Source: Haematobia irritans (lineage: Eukaryota; Arthropoda; Insecta; Diptera; Muscidae). From it: DNA of 64,000 nt. The stretch is from positions 281,040,070 through 281,104,069 of the forward strand of contig NC_134397.1 in NCBI RefSeq assembly GCF_050003625.1, given 5' to 3'. The notes under the pieces are model-generated. The model ran no database searches. It saw only the letters and a list, made by a program, of their open reading frames with translations, and was not told where the DNA came from. The number at the start of each line of letters is the position of its first letter. Position 1 is the stretch's first letter. Position numbers and translations under genes: made by a program. This document shows positions 10,651-23,734 of this stretch, piece after piece.

Positions 10651-12000
10651 GATTTGCGATTCCGAACATCGGAACATGGGAATTAGTACATAATTGAGAC
10701 TACTGAGCAATACACAAGTACAATCCACTTTTTGGAAAACTTGCCAAATTTAAAAAAAAAATAAATATATATTTTTTTATTTTTACCACCAAAGACGTGC
10801 AAAAATGAAACAGGCGATGAATTTGAAATTATTGACGCAATTTTTTTCTTATTTTCTTATTTATATATAATTCAATCCAACCGATTCCATGTGGCCTGTG
10901 TTGATTAGGGCTGTCATTCGGGATCGATTTTTAAAAATCCCGGGATTCTGGATTCTTTAAATATTTTAAATAATAACAATCAACAGGGCCAAAAAATCGT
11001 TGTACATTAAACCAATTTAGTTTAATTCAACATAAGAGTAAATTAAAAAGCAATCTCAAATTACTATCATACTTAACGAACATTTAGTCCAACTCAACAT
11101 TATGAAGAAAAGAAAACAAAAATAAATTAAAAAGCAATTTGATATTGCTATCTTACTCAGTAAAACATTTTAATTAAATTATTAGCCATATTTTCGTACA
11201 CTTGTGTCACATTTTTATCAGATAAATGCGATCTTGTCTTATTTTCGATGGATATTTTATCATTGCTTTTTATTTTATGTGGCACGAATTCCATTTCACA
11301 TGATTTGGTTACACAGTAATTGTCAGTAAACTATTTTCCTAGTTCAACCCAAGGCATATTAAAGAGGGTACTTTTAACAATACCAGACATTCGAAAAGTA
11401 AACGTTTGATACTTATTACAATTCCTTCCACAATATACAACTAAAAAATACATAATCAAAACCATAACTTGAATATAGATTTCAAAGCATTTAATTTCTT
11501 ATTTTTTATGTTACACTTTGTCAAGTCTGACTCTAACTAAATTTTTTATAACACTAAAATCATCACTCCACCAATTTTTTCTATCACCTTCGGAAGAGTT
11601 TGCTCACAAAGCTTTTCGTTCAAATAAGCTTAAAAAGAGTCTATTTGTAGGGCTGCCCATACTTTTTGTCTTTGTTCATTGGTTCTATGAGCAAAATATG
11701 AGTAAAGGTCGAAATACATACCATGCGTTCAATGCGTCCGATGATTGAAGAGTTGAAATTTCTCTTTGAAATCAAAAGCTCGAATAGTCTGCCGCAAACA
11801 GAAAGAAATCAACCCTTCCATCAACACACGGATTGACGCATGGGGTGTAATTCAACCTTAAACAGTAAAACACTTTTTTTGAAAAATGCTGAGACGTTAC
11901 CAACGGAGCCATTTAAAAAAAGTGCAATTAATATGGATATAACAATAAACCACATAAAATATATAAAATACCCTTAACAGAAAACAAGAAAAAAAAAACA
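10651..12000. other. Map205 intron segment, repeats only
   Basis: No gene seen. A TE terminus (GGGCTGTCATTCGGGAT) is at 10909-10925 and matches a second copy at 63479. It is followed by CCCGGGATT-type sequence and by two loosely repeated AAATTAAAAAGCAAT blocks (11040 and 11130). The stretch 11566-11985 resembles 12957-13160 (see that entry). Confidence 0.5.
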
Positions 12001-13160
12001 ACTAAGGAAAGCCTAAATTCGGTCGGGGCCGACTATATTATACCCTGCACCACTTTGTAGATCCATGTTTTCGATGCCATATCAAATCCGTCAAATGTGT
12101 TGGGTGCTATATGTAAAGGTTTGTCCCAAATACATACATTAAAATCTGACTATCTGGACAAAATTTGTTAGACTTCTACGAAATCTATTGACTTTTAAAT
12201 TTAAATTTTAATGTTACTGTTAAAATATAGGAAACATTTAAATCTGAAGCAATTTTAGTCAAAATTGCAAAGTGTATTTATGTTTTATCAGTCGATAGAT
12301 ATGTATTAGAAATATAGGAAAAAAAAAAGTAATTTTCGACCCAAAAGTGGCGATTTTACAAGAAAAATGTTGGTATTTTGGCCATTTTTGTCGAAATCAG
12401 AAAAACATATATACGGGAACTATTTAGAAAGGATTGTTAGAATATCAAGTCTACTCTCTATGTAAAATTACGTGGATCGGTGTTAAAATTTGACCTCTAT
12501 GGTCATATGAGTCTAAATCGGGAAGCTATACCTAAATCTGAACCGATTTCAATTAAATGTAGCAAGCATTTGTAGAAATTCAATTCTACTCTCTGCAAAT
12601 TTTTTTTACGTAAATCGGTGTTAAACTTTGGCCTCTGTGGTCATACGACTCTAAATCGAGCGAAATATATATATGGGAGCTGTATCTAAATCTGAACCCA
12701 TTTATCTGAGGTTATTCTCATAAAATATTCGGATGAACAGAATTTGAAGAAGATCGTTTGATAAACACGTCAATTATGACCAGATCGGTGATAAATATAT
12801 ATGGAAGCTATATCTTAATCGATATAGGCATATCTGTCATATGTCAATAGTACAGTTTAAAAGTTCGTTAGCTAACGTAGCACTAGTGGAACTTCTTGAA
12901 AATTGGGGTAAATCCATAAAGGAAAAAAACGAAGATCGAGGAAGGATTATATCATAGGTTTATTATGGACCACAATTTTTTTCTGTCACCTACGAATGAC
13001 CTTTGCTCACAAAGAGCTTTTCGTTAAAATTAGCTCAAAAAATTTCTGAAAAAGTGCTGAGACGATAACTACGACGTCATTTCAATATGCAATAAGTATA
13101 AATATAACAATTAAAGACATAAAATATATAAAATATCCTCAACAACAAATAAAATAAATA
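11566..13160. repeat. Direct repeat pair flanking the DINE-like block
   Basis: Two stretches are related: 11566-11640 plus 11870-11985, and 12957-13160. Shared landmarks are TTTGCTCACAAAG, CTTTTCGTT, TGCTGAGACG and ACATAAAATATATAAAATA, in the same order and orientation. The DINE-like segment lies between them. This may be a segmental duplication or two copies of one unclassified repeat. Confidence 0.55.
12003..12950 (+). repeat. DINE-1/INE-1-like interspersed repeat
   Basis: It begins with GGCCGACTATATTATACCCTG and a CACCACTTTGTAGA block. It then has several degenerate units of the type GGGAGCTATATCTAAATCTGAACC. The same units recur at 25.3-26.6, 30.8-31.2, 54.2-54.9 and 56.4 kb. The opening motif and the (in other copies) GTCCGTCTGTCCGTGAACAC block parallel the Drosophila INE-1 helentron-associated repeat, which is why I place it there. 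There is no coding capacity. Confidence 0.6.
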
Positions 13161-14769
13161 ACGCGATAAAATTAAATTGAATTATAAAAATTGTACATAC
13201 AATAACCACTTACTTATTAATTCTAATTATTAATACTGGCCAATTGTTGTTATGCATTTTCAAGCAGTTTATTAAAGCATCACTCAACACAGCATAATCA
13301 CAAAATGGTGGTTTATATTTTTATAATCATAATTTCATTTCTATTTAAATTTTGGATATTGAAATAGTCTTATGAATTATTTGTAAACACTCCATATTCG
13401 GTGTCGGGTTCCGAATAGATTGCCGATTTTCTATTAGGTGCGTTACATCTGAATTTGGTAGCGACCATCTGTACTTACATTTCTTGTTCTTTGGGAGGAA
13501 GACACAGCAACACAAGCTGTTGATGTCATCGCCCGTCTTGTGTACTTATTTCTAGAAACTTGTATCTCTTCATTTTCTTATGTGTCATACAAGTAAATAT
13601 ACACAAGGGGAGAATATTGATATGCATGTATGTATATAACTCCATAATTACGTATGGTATTACCAAAAAAGACAACAAAACGATGAGTTATGAATAAGTG
13701 ATTTTTTCCAAAAATATTCTAATTGCAGTCCTAAATATATTTAGGAGAAGTATACGTTAAGTTGAACCAATACTAAACAATTACTTAAATTTATTTTCTA
13801 TGATAGCCAAAAACACTAAGAAAATTGTACTTAAACAAAGTGCCTAAATAATGATAGAGGTAGAATATCAAAATGGTAACAACCGTTAGACGAACTTTTA
13901 CAACGATACCGAAAATGTGAATTTAGAGGAAGAACGATGACCCGCTCTGTTATTAAGCGCTTCATTTATGAAAATGCCAATGAAATATATCATAGATAAT
14001 GACTAATTCGATATGGAAAGGAACTGACTCACGTCAATGATACTTGGTACGTTTATGTGAATGACAATGTGTATTCTAAATATAACCAAAAGAAGCGAGA
14101 AGCAAACATTTTATTCATAAAGTCATTAACCCCTTTAGTCAGTCTGTAAAATGTATACTTTTAATGAAGAAATAGAAAAATGGACAAGATTTGTGGCTTT
14201 GGTAGCGGCATAATATACTGTATTTTTTGTTTTGTGAAAGTATAAACGCTGTTTCCACTCCAAGTTAACTTCCGCATGAAAAATAAGAGAGCAAATATAA
14301 TTCATTCACGAAATAAAATGCAGAACTGTTAGCTGGTGTTTTGATATTTATATATAAAGCTTAGTTTTAATAAGACATGACGAAACAAGTCAGGCACACT
14401 TTTAAATATTGATGTGTGTGTTGGAATTTTAGTTAGATCAGTGGAAAACACTTGCAAATAGACAAGTTAATCATGAATATTGCTTACTCCGAATATAAAA
14501 GATAGCTAGAATGGAAATAAACTCTAATTGTTTACCGATTTCAGCATAGAGAATAACAAACGTTAAACGACTTAAATTAGTAATTTAAAAATCGGAAGTT
14601 TTTAATTTTTTGTTATAAATTTATGCATTCATGCTCCCTTTTCTATACGAAAGCTTTCGTATTTCGACAAGCAAAATACATAAAATGCATTTCTTTACAA
14701 GTAGATTTTAAAAGTATGTACAGTCTTATAAAACAACTTCAAACTCTTTTCCTTGCTTTATAAATTAAA
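13161..14769. other. Map205 intron, nothing recognised
   Basis: AT-rich sequence without a convincing reading frame, RNA gene or inverted-repeat element. The short frames present are broken and match nothing I know. Confidence 0.5.
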
Positions 14770-15480
14770 ACAAATTGATTTTTTACAAAGTGTTATCAAA
14801 CGAGTCTTCGGCAACGTCTTAGTCATCATATCTGCAATTTACATGTCCGTAGATATTTTAGAAACTTGAATTTTTCCTTCAGAAACTTTTTCCCCGATGA
14901 AAAAGTGCTTGACACAAATGTGTTTGGTTCTTCCTGTCTCCGTACACCCTTCAAAGACTGACTTTTAGACATAGCAAATAGCCCACACTGTAGGCTAGGT
15001 CAGGCCTTGTTCCAACCATCACATACTTGTTTGCTCCCACAGCCTGTAAAATTAAATTTACATAGGATGATTGATTTATTTTGACAAACTCTTGTGTTAT
15101 TGCAATTTCTAATCCGAGAAAGTAGCTAATTTCTTTTACTACTGTTTTATATTCTTTTTTTAAATTTTCTATGAACTCGTTTGCAGTAGATAAATCAAAC
15201 TGCACCATGTAGAGGTTTTCGGTAGAAACTACTGATAATAATGACTTAATAGTTGTCATTTTTGCAAAAGGGCTAAATGCATTTTCTTAAACCCATTAAT
15301 AACTAGCCTTGCTTTAAGATTATTTATAGTTCCATTGGCATTCAATTTTAATTTGTAAACCCATTTTCGTGGTAACGCTTTTCCTCCCTCTGGCAAATCA
15401 ACAAAATGCCAGGTTTTATTTTCTTTTAGTGGTTGTATCTCTCCCCTACTTCTATTTCTTTAAACTATGATTATGGATTG
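14770..15480 (-). pseudogene. Ty1/copia-type pol fragment
   Basis: On the minus strand from 15480: WVYKLKLNANG-type sequence preceded by LPEGGKALPRK, then SLLSVVSTENLYMVQFDLSTA, the start of the copia reverse transcriptase domain. A deletion then joins to FLGLEIA, VKINQSSYVNLIL and GTRPDLAYSVGYL. The last part (from about 14990) resembles the copia RNase H end (KHICVKHFFIGEKV, IADMMTKTLP). The catalytic YVDD segment is missing. This is a fragment only; no LTRs were found nearby. Confidence 0.8.
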
Positions 15481-15875
15481 AATTAAATATTAATTTATGT
15501 TAACATTCATTCAAGTCGCAAGACCATATATGATCCAAAAGCCACACAATTCCCTGAATAACTGACTTAATTTATAACAATAAATAGTATACAAAATAGA
15601 ATAATAAAAAAGAATCACAGGCTACTCCATAATATTCTGTTATCTCATCGATTGGAATTTATTTCTTCTTTTTGTGGTATATTAACAAAGCGTGCACTTC
15701 CTTTAGGAGTAAATTGTTAGCTACACCAATGTTTAACGTAACAAATAAAAAATCAAAATAAAATTATTTTATACAAACAATTTTGATCTATGCTCCTCTC
15801 AGTGTTTAAGCATACGCCATTTATTAGAAAAAATATTTAGCTTAAATAAATACTTACCATGTTTTCGTATTTCAG

Positions 15876-17687
15876 GTAGAAGAAGTTACAACATTACATG
15901 ATGGAACTGTCATCGAAAAAGATTCTATATGCGAAAAAAGCTTTGCTAATAACATATGCCAAGAAAAGGAGACAGAGCAAGTTGTCGAAAATACTCAGGT
16001 TCAGCCCGTAAAAGACATAGTTGAACATCATACTGGCAGTGAAGATATAGGACAAATCTTAGGGAATGTCCGTCAGGACTCAGAGAACAGCACTTTAGTA
16101 GAGGCGGTAGTCAATTCCGAAATCATAACTAATTCGGAAATATGCAAATCAGAAGAAAAAGAACTCGAGTTTCTTGGTTCGAATTCAAGTATGAACATTG
16201 TAACTGATGAGATCCCGATAATGAATTTTGAGCAGCAGCTTGGAAACAGTCTTAATGAGGCTACTAAGTCTCCAATAGAAGCAATAGCAGCAAAGCTCGA
16301 AAATAACATGGGACTGGTTGAAAACGCATTCGTTGCAGAAGAAAGCGCTTTTGTTGTTGAATCAATGCCAACAAAACATGAAAATAGTGATATCGAACTA
16401 GTTGAAAACACGTTGGACATAAACGTGGAAAGTATTGTGGTCAATACTATGAACGATAAAATGTGTACAACCTTATTGGAAAATATAACAAATAATACCG
16501 TAGAAACACAAAAAGATATTGCGAATGTCGACGAAGTTGCTAATAATACTGCTGGTGGTATAATTGAGCAAAACGAAGTTTCTATTAAAAACCAGGAAAT
16601 TTTAAATTCTAAGAAACCTGACAACATTAAAAAGACCGCTGCCAAGAATACAACCAGCACAGTCAAGCCCAAAGTGTCATCCATTTCAGCGACATCAAAA
16701 AAAGCAGCTATATCTGAACCAACTAAGAGAGTAATCGGTATCACTGCCAAACCCAAACCTGCACCATCGAAGACTTTGGCTACTACGGGCACCACTGAAA
16801 AGAAGTTGACAAAGCCAACGTCAGCTAGTGTCACCAGTGCACGTAAGCCAGTCCCACAACCAGTAAATAAAGTTGCTCCTAAAAGTTCTACTAGCACAGC
16901 AAGTCGATCAACAGCTCAAACGAAAACTGTACCTTCCAAACCAATAGCGCCCGCTCGCACAGTATCATCTGCTTCTACAGTTGCTCGTAAACCCACGTCT
17001 TCCGCTAGTTCTGGTGTTTCAAAACCTAGACCTACATCGACAAACACATCTGTGACATCGAAACCAACACTTGGCTTACCGTCAAGTGTCAACGGTGCTG
17101 TCAAAACAAAAGCAACTTCACCACGTGCACTATCATCAACATCTCAAATACGTCAAACACCTACTTCAACGTCAAGCGTCAAAAGTCCTGTCAAGCCTGC
17201 GACAACGAATATACAGGCTAAATCTACTGCATCCACAAGTCGTCCTAAGGCACCTAATGATACTACGAGTGTTACGACTTCAACGAAACCATTCACAGCA
17301 CGCCCAGCCCCTAAATTTACAACCACAACAACTACGACTAGCAGACGTCTAACTGTTGGAGGAACTACAACATCGCAATCCACATCAAAATTAACAATCA
17401 CTAGTACATCTCAACGCAAATCTTCACCAATTAAGACTACAATGAACAAAACCCCCACTAAACCTCCAAATTCCAATATTACGGCTAAAAATACAAAATC
17501 GATTACAAAAGAAACCCCTACCAAACCTTCTGACAAAAAATTGAATGGAACTGTACCATCTGCGGATTTAGCCGCAGGAGAAGCACAAGCTCATCCCCTA
17601 GAAAATTCTGTTCCTAAAATGGATGAAAAAAGAGTTTTCGACCAAGATGGTAATAGTGGTATCCAAATTGATTTGAGTATTGCTTAA
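15876..17687 (+). CDS. Map205: Map205-like microtubule-associated protein, coding exon 2
   Basis: This exon encodes residues 600-1202 and ends at TAA 17685-17687. The acceptor TTTCGTATTTCAG precedes 15876 and the frame is phase 0, so the splice joins Q599 to VEEVTTL. The first ~210 residues stay acidic. From about residue 850 the chain becomes strongly basic and rich in Lys, Ser, Thr, Pro and Ala (repeats such as KPKPAPSK, KPTSAS, SSVKSPVKP), a low-complexity composition typical of microtubule-binding projection domains. Disorder is predicted by composition throughout. In the fly the basic part binds microtubules; this is inference from composition and position. A long opposite-strand frame here (16073-16897) is a shadow of this biased composition. 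Confidence 0.82.
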   Translation, partial: VEEVTTLHDGTVIEKDSICEKSFANNICQEKETEQVVENTQVQPVKDIVEHHTGSEDIGQILGNVRQDSENSTLVEAVVNSEIITNSEICKSEEKELEFLGSNSSMNIVTDEIPIMNFEQQLGNSLNEATKSPIEAIAAKLENNMGLVENAFVAEESAFVVESMPTKHENSDIELVENTLDINVESIVVNTMNDKMCTTLLENITNNTVETQKDIANVDEVANNTAGGIIEQNEVSIKNQEILNSKKPDNIKKTAAKNTTSTVKPKVSSISATSKKAAISEPTKRVIGITAKPKPAPSKTLATTGTTEKKLTKPTSASVTSARKPVPQPVNKVAPKSSTSTASRSTAQTKTVPSKPIAPARTVSSASTVARKPTSSASSGVSKPRPTSTNTSVTSKPTLGLPSSVNGAVKTKATSPRALSSTSQIRQTPTSTSSVKSPVKPATTNIQAKSTASTSRPKAPNDTTSVTTSTKPFTARPAPKFTTTTTTTSRRLTVGGTTTSQSTSKLTITSTSQRKSSPIKTTMNKTPTKPPNSNITAKNTKSITKETPTKPSDKKLNGTVPSADLAAGEAQAHPLENSVPKMDEKRVFDQDGNSGIQIDLSIA

Positions 17688-17767
17688 ACAGCATAAGGAA
17701 TCGACCTTCTAACAGGATTTAAATCACCAACTGCTTTTCGGACTGTAAAAGCATATAGCACGTGAAC

Positions 17768-17773
17768 AATAAA
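17768..17773 (+). terminator. Polyadenylation signal of the Map205-like gene
   Basis: A canonical AATAAA lies 80 bases after the stop codon, in AT-rich sequence. It is the first such signal downstream and so the likely cleavage signal. Confidence 0.5.
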
Positions 17774-17789
17774 ATATATGAAATAATAA

Positions 17790-20320
17790 TTACTATATAT
17801 TTTGAAGATTGTCCTCGACCATCGGCAACCCATAAACTATGTATAACAAACTATGCCTCGATACCGATTGAAAAACTAGTTGAAAAAACTTTGTTTTCTA
17901 AATATAAAAGTATTCTAATCCTAAAGTATTGTACGCGCACGAGCATATAATTAACCATTGAGCATTTATTTTTAAAGCGAATTGTCTCACTTCATGTAAG
18001 CGTGATTTGCTTAGATCTCCACAAATCTTAATTTCTCACGAAAAAAAAATGGCATTATTGAAATTGTAATCGATCCGATATGGCTAGCAACATAGCATTA
18101 TAATTTTTCGACCCATAAAAGGCAAACCAAATTATTGTATTTACATATGCATACATGGAAGACAAGTAATATTATAGTTGATGTAGAAGGAATCTCCTTG
18201 CATGTCATTGTTTAAACCCAACTCAGTACGAATATTCAAGCGATCTTCTGATGAGAAGTCGTTCATCATAAATATCGACCGTAGTTTTTGTATCAACATT
18301 TTATGTAAACGGAAAAACTAAAAAAAAATAATAATTAAAAAATAACATATTTACCTTTAAATGCATGCTTTGCTCTCATACTTAACGTTCTATTAGCATA
18401 TAAATATTTTATATTTGCTACTAATAATAACGTAACGCGAACAAACACACGGAATTCAGTTATTTTCTATTAATATAAAAGCAAACAAATAGATTTTTAT
18501 ACATTTTGTGTTTCGGTTCTTAATTTATTACATTTCGTCAATTTTTGTTTGGCTTGTCATTATTTATTAATTTATTTAATTGTATTCTACAGTTGAATCA
18601 GACTGCTCCTTTTACTCAATGTGTATTAAAATTGTTCCTGTTAAGTTGAACCATTGAAAATCCAAAAAAAAAAAAACGATATCATACTTCCCAGTGTATT
18701 ATTCATTATTTTTATTATTATTAATTTTTTTACTTATGCAATTTTCAATAAAATTTTAGCAAAACCCACAATTTTTATGCTTTATTTTTTTTTCTCGGGA
18801 ATGCACGACAAATTTACAAATGTTTTTTTTTATTGAATTTTGATAGAATTCCAACTTAATGAGTGCCCTATCTTTAATTTGCCTTAAACGAGATTTTTGA
18901 ATTATTAAATAAACATATACGTATATTAACATCATATAAATATAACTGTTTTTATTCAATATTTCTATTAGAAATGATCGAGTGAATGCTGGTTCTCACG
19001 TGAGCGGTAAAAGTAAAATTATTCTACATTTCAAGTAAAAACTATTCTCAGCTTTTACTGTTCGCATCATTTTTACCCCAAGAATGCCTAAACTTTTTAT
19101 TAGACGTGAAATATAAATTATGTACTGAATCAATTTCTCACGTTAGGTAGAGAACAGCCCCGATTAGGATTCCGACTTTATAATATGAGACTGAAAATTG
19201 TTTACAACCCTATCTATCTATATGAAAAAATATTTGTGAACTGGTTCTGAAATAAGTTCTTCCCAAATCTTTTATTTACTTACTAAGAAATTAGAATTGC
19301 AAAATCATTATATTAACCATTTTCTGAAGCACCATACAATAAATGTTGAATAAAATCATACAATCTAGTGAACATTTGTTTGTTTAGGCAATCGAAATGT
19401 GGTGAGTTTAAATATCCGAATCTACTACAAAAAAACCTAATCAGACATCATAAAATATTGTACAAATATCTTGTTTGACCAGCAATTTAGGTACAAAATC
19501 AAAAAATCCTTTTATCCCTTATGTACTACGGTAAGTTAATTTTATACATTTAATTTGAAATTACATTTTTCTATTTTTATTTTTTTACAGATGGCAAAAG
19601 CTATTTTGTGAACTATTTCAATAATTATTACTGAATTATTTTTATTATCTGTATTATTAGTCTTTAACTAAGTCAAATTTTCCTTAAAGTAAAGAAATAC
19701 TGAGGATTTAGCGTCTTTGGTTTAAAGTGTTTTTGGAATTAAAAAAAAAAAAAAAAAACATTTTATAAAAAACAAATTTGATTTTTACCTTTAAGCCAGA
19801 TAGGCTGTTAAAAATTTCTTTAGGGAAGGTCAAAATCATTGGATCCAAGTAAACTTTTTTTTCGATAAATTTAGGACACAAATATTGGAAAATTTCGTCC
19901 TCCGTAATGTCTCATGTCTTTTTATGAGCGGTGACAATTGAAATGTTGTCAAAGATCCTAAAAAATCCACATAGCTTCCTGTCTACTGCGACTGTGCTTA
20001 CATAGAAAGATATTATCATGCTTTTGGATACGGAGAGATCTTTAGCCACTTGAATAGATTAATAGTTTCTATTCAGAAAAAAGATTCCCATTCCTTCACG
20101 TAGGGGTTAAGGCTGTTAGAATTCTATATATTAAATTATATATTATATTAATATATATTAAATTATAAAAATTTCCTTTAGCTGTTTTAACAAGTTCACG
20201 CAAATAATATCTAAAGTCTGTCAAAGTAGATTTGTTCTGATTTTTTCCGATGTTGGTTTAGCAAATTTAGTATTTGTTTTCTCTAAATTTGCTAAAAAAA
20301 GGACCATTTAGCAAATGTTT
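17790..20320. other. Intergenic, no gene seen
   Basis: AT-rich sequence with homopolymer runs (poly-A at 18664-18676 and 19741-19758) and no supported reading frame, RNA gene or clear transposon terminus. Confidence 0.5.
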
Positions 20321-20321
20321 G

Positions 20322-20582
20322 AAGGGTTTTAGACGATGCAATAATTGCATGCAATAATTGCACGCAATTCTTGTTTGTAGGCAAACGGGGTAGAGAAGCA
20401 AAGGGGGTAGAAAAAATTTCATGTTTTCCGTTCCTCTTGCAATTTTTTGACATTTCTGAAACTTGAAATTTCAAGCGATTGCATGAAAAATTTCAACGTA
20501 TAAATGCTGAAGTTTTTAAGAAGCAACTTTAAAAGAGAATACAAAAAATTGCACGCAACCAATTGCATCGTCTAAAACCCCT
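20322..20582. mobile_element. Short inverted-repeat element (AGACGATGCAAT termini)
   Basis: The left end GGGTTTTAGACGATGCAAT and the right end ATTGCATCGTCTAAAACCC are inverted copies about 260 bp apart, and TTGCACGCAATT-type sequence continues inside both arms. There is no ORF worth naming. It is a MITE-like element; no target duplication was fixed. Confidence 0.75.
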
Positions 20583-21072
20583 CTGATCTCTTGTCACTGA
20601 AAGAAAAAGAAAACCAAAATCCTATGAAAACGTCCTTCTTAAAATTAAAACCACAATCAATGTAATCACAACCATTATACATAAACCACAACATAATACA
20701 TAAACCACAATCAATGTAATACATGATATAAATGGAATTTATACTTAGTATAGAATTTATACTTTCTAGAATTGTTATTTATTATTTTTTTATTTTCCCC
20801 GTTTGCTTTTTTGTTTCTTTTGAACGCTCTCAGTTTTTTCTAAACCGGCTTTTTTTCAACGCCATTTTTCCACGCCGTCAGTTTTTTCTAATCCGGCTTT
20901 TTTCTTTACGCCAATCTACGAGAGGATTCAAATTTAACAAGGAAAATTGGGAAGGTTGTAATATTTATTTTGTTTTTCAAAGATCAATTGCAACTTCCAA
21001 ATTTGAAATCAAGAACAGCACTATAAGGGCAATTTGTTGAATACAACGTATTTATTCTTTTGTTATTTAAAA

Positions 21073-21116
21073 ATACATAGTACAATGAAATATATATATT
21101 TCATTGTACTATGTAT
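21073..21116. repeat. Perfect 44-bp palindrome
   Basis: Two 22-base arms (ATACATAGTACAATGAAA plus TATA in the left arm) pair without mismatch or spacer. Imperfect TATATG repeats follow at 21117-21165. The sequence could extrude a cruciform. Confidence 0.85.
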
Positions 21117-21296
21117 ATGTATATATATATATATGTATATATATATGTATATATATATTTAATATTACAAAATTTTTTAAACATTAATTATATTTGAGAA
21201 ATAAAAAAAAGTTTGGCATGCTATAAATATTTCATAATCATTTCCAATGGCAATGCTTACAAAAAGAATCATGTTTGGTGTGTATTTATATTTTTA

Positions 21297-21421
<125 letters not shown>

Positions 21422-22077
21422 GAGACGCATACTTTGGCGACAGTAAAAATTTTACATTTTTATTACATACATGCGTAGACAAGAATATGTATCATACATG
21501 TATTTCCGATTTTGGTCCGATTTGCATGATTTTCTTTCATATATTCTACTTCTTATATGGAACGCATACTTTGAAACACATATTATGTTTTGCGCACATT
21601 TTGGCGACAATCCGTTACTTGGTTGTGTTGCCACATGTTCACATTTCGTTCCGTATTTTCACCCGTTTTCACAGGGTGTTTCATACATTTTTATTCCACT
21701 TTCTATACAGGACGGTTCATACGCTCCTTTTTTCGTATTGGTTTGATGTGGAAGTAATGAATTTCGACGCCAGTTTTGGAAGTAATGAATTTCGACGTCA
21801 GTTTTTTTTATTGAGACAAAACATCAAGTACTTGTCTCCATTAAGAAAATTTCGTCTAAAATTATTTCAAATATATATTTATACTTCATTTTTTATTTAT
21901 AGGGTGGTACTTTGTTCTGTTTTGGCTCTTTTTCTAAAGATTACCTATCAATTTTTAAATATTAAATTGAGCGTAATCAATGGTTTAGATCATTTCCATG
22001 CAAGCCATGCTAAAAATATACTCATTGTCATACATACTTTTTGCAGGATTACTTACGAGTTGTGGTGAAAAAATCGA

Positions 22078-22421
22078 ATACACAAAAAAAAATTATGATT
22101 AAATCAGGAAAATAATTGATCTAATTAGTTTTTTAATTGAAATGTCTTTAATCAAGGAAATGATAGTATCAAATTTATTGTTTTAAATAAATTTTTATTT
22201 AAAAATTAAAAAAAAAAAATGTTCCATTACTTTCTGGCGAGTTTTTTTTTTAATTTAATTTTTAATTAAAAATTTAAAAGCTTTCAAACATTGGCATATT
22301 TAACTTAATGTTTTCATCTTGATTGAAAAGTTAAGTGTTACAATTAATTTATTAATTGAAAATTTCAACTTCTACTAATTTTCTATTGGACAAATTTTGA
22401 TGATATTTTTTTCTGTATAGA
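22078..22421. mobile_element. Inverted-repeat element with ACAC/GAAAAAAAT termini
   Basis: The left end (TACACAAAAAAAAATTATGA) and the right end (TGATATTTTTTTCTGTAT) are inverted partners about 340 bp apart. The interior is made of AATT-rich sequence. It resembles the small AT-rich MITEs common in flies. It directly abuts the family A element at 22424. Confidence 0.5.
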
Positions 22422-22423
22422 AG

Positions 22424-22641
22424 TGAGTACTATGTTCGGTTTTTTCACCAAAACACTAAATTAAAAGTACAAATATATTTATGTAGACGATTATATTTTG
22501 ATCGAGTCTTGCCAAATAATGGATGGAAAAGATCCAAGCAATTGATTGCAAATAATTTTATATTTCTAAATTAGTTAATTAAAAAAAGTACCCGTGAAAA
22601 CAAGCTAGTTTTCAGCTTGAAAACTGAACATAGTACTCAGC
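22424..22641. mobile_element. Short inverted-repeat element, family A copy 2
   Basis: GAGTACTATGTTCGGTTTT on the left and AAAACTGAACATAGTACTC on the right. The interior shares CGAGTCTTGCCAAA and a CAATTGATT block with copy 1 at 360-589, in the same orientation. Confidence 0.7.
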
Positions 22642-23734
22642 TCAATACCAAAAATAAGGCCAATACTAAGATCGTGTTTCTAAACCCAAATTACAGGTGC
22701 AAAAAAATATTTTCTAATCAAAACAAAACATCGAAGAAATTGTCCAAACTATCAAGTCCAAAAATTTTTTCCCTACAACATAACATACACTAAGCGAAAA
22801 ATAGTCGAGCTATTAACTATTTTTATCTTTAATAATGGACCGATGTTGTAATTCGTTAATACAACGACTGTAAATGTTCTTTCCTTTACTCAATGAATAC
22901 CAATTGTAAATATTGCGAATATTTTTATATTAACCTGCGAAACACCGATTAGAACATTTTATTTATTATTTAAAATAATTAATTCTAAACTAAATTTTAC
23001 TCAATTAATGCGTGCGTTTGTATCCAACTTTAACAGGAATACGTAAATTCTCGATAATACTACACAGAAAAATGGTAAACTATATTATAGGTAGAATTTA
23101 ATATCCTGGAGTACTTTTTAACTGCACTTCACGAAATTACATCCTCTCATAGAAGACAAATTAACTAATCTCAACGAACAAAAATCATTGGCGCCAAATC
23201 ACGACCTTTATAACCATAAAGTAGTTCGTTCTTACTAGTTTTGGGAATCACATGAAAATTTTCTTCTGAGTTAGTTCATATTGAACTTATATGTACGGTC
23301 AATGAACTATATACCTACGATTAGTTCATAAAATATTTGAGACAAAAACGGAAAATTTCATTGGGCTGTGGAAAATTTCGAAAAAAATTATACAATTTAA
23401 TTACAAATATTTTTGGGCAATAAAAATAAGTTAAATTTAGCGTTAGTTTTACTATGTAATTTTTTAATGTGTAATAATTCAATTCTTTAGTGTATGTCCA
23501 TACTAAACTTTTAATGTGCATTATTTTGAAGCCCACGTTTTTAATATAAATTAAATAAGAAGGAATCACCCTGTAATTGGTGAATCTAATTCTACTTCTT
23601 GGAGATATGTGCCTTTGAAACTATTCTATAAATAGAACACATTGTATGTATTTGTGTACAAATACACATAATTATGTATGAATGGTAAACAATGGTAAAC
23701 CGTATTTGGTTGGCATTAACCATGTTGGTAGTGT
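22642..23734. other. Intergenic, no gene seen
   Basis: AT-rich sequence without a supported gene. A GGTAAAC motif recurs at 23074 and 23688-23700. Confidence 0.4.

Noticed and set aside
16073..16897. 274-codon open frame on the minus strand
   Set aside because: It is the antisense shadow of the low-complexity Map205 exon, with no start context, no family resemblance and no splice partners.
21487..22068. 193-codon open frame on the plus strand
   Set aside because: The translation is rich in Phe, Ile, Tyr and His from AT-rich DNA, has no recognisable domain and no splice context, and contains a duplicated 30-bp block. It is likely chance.
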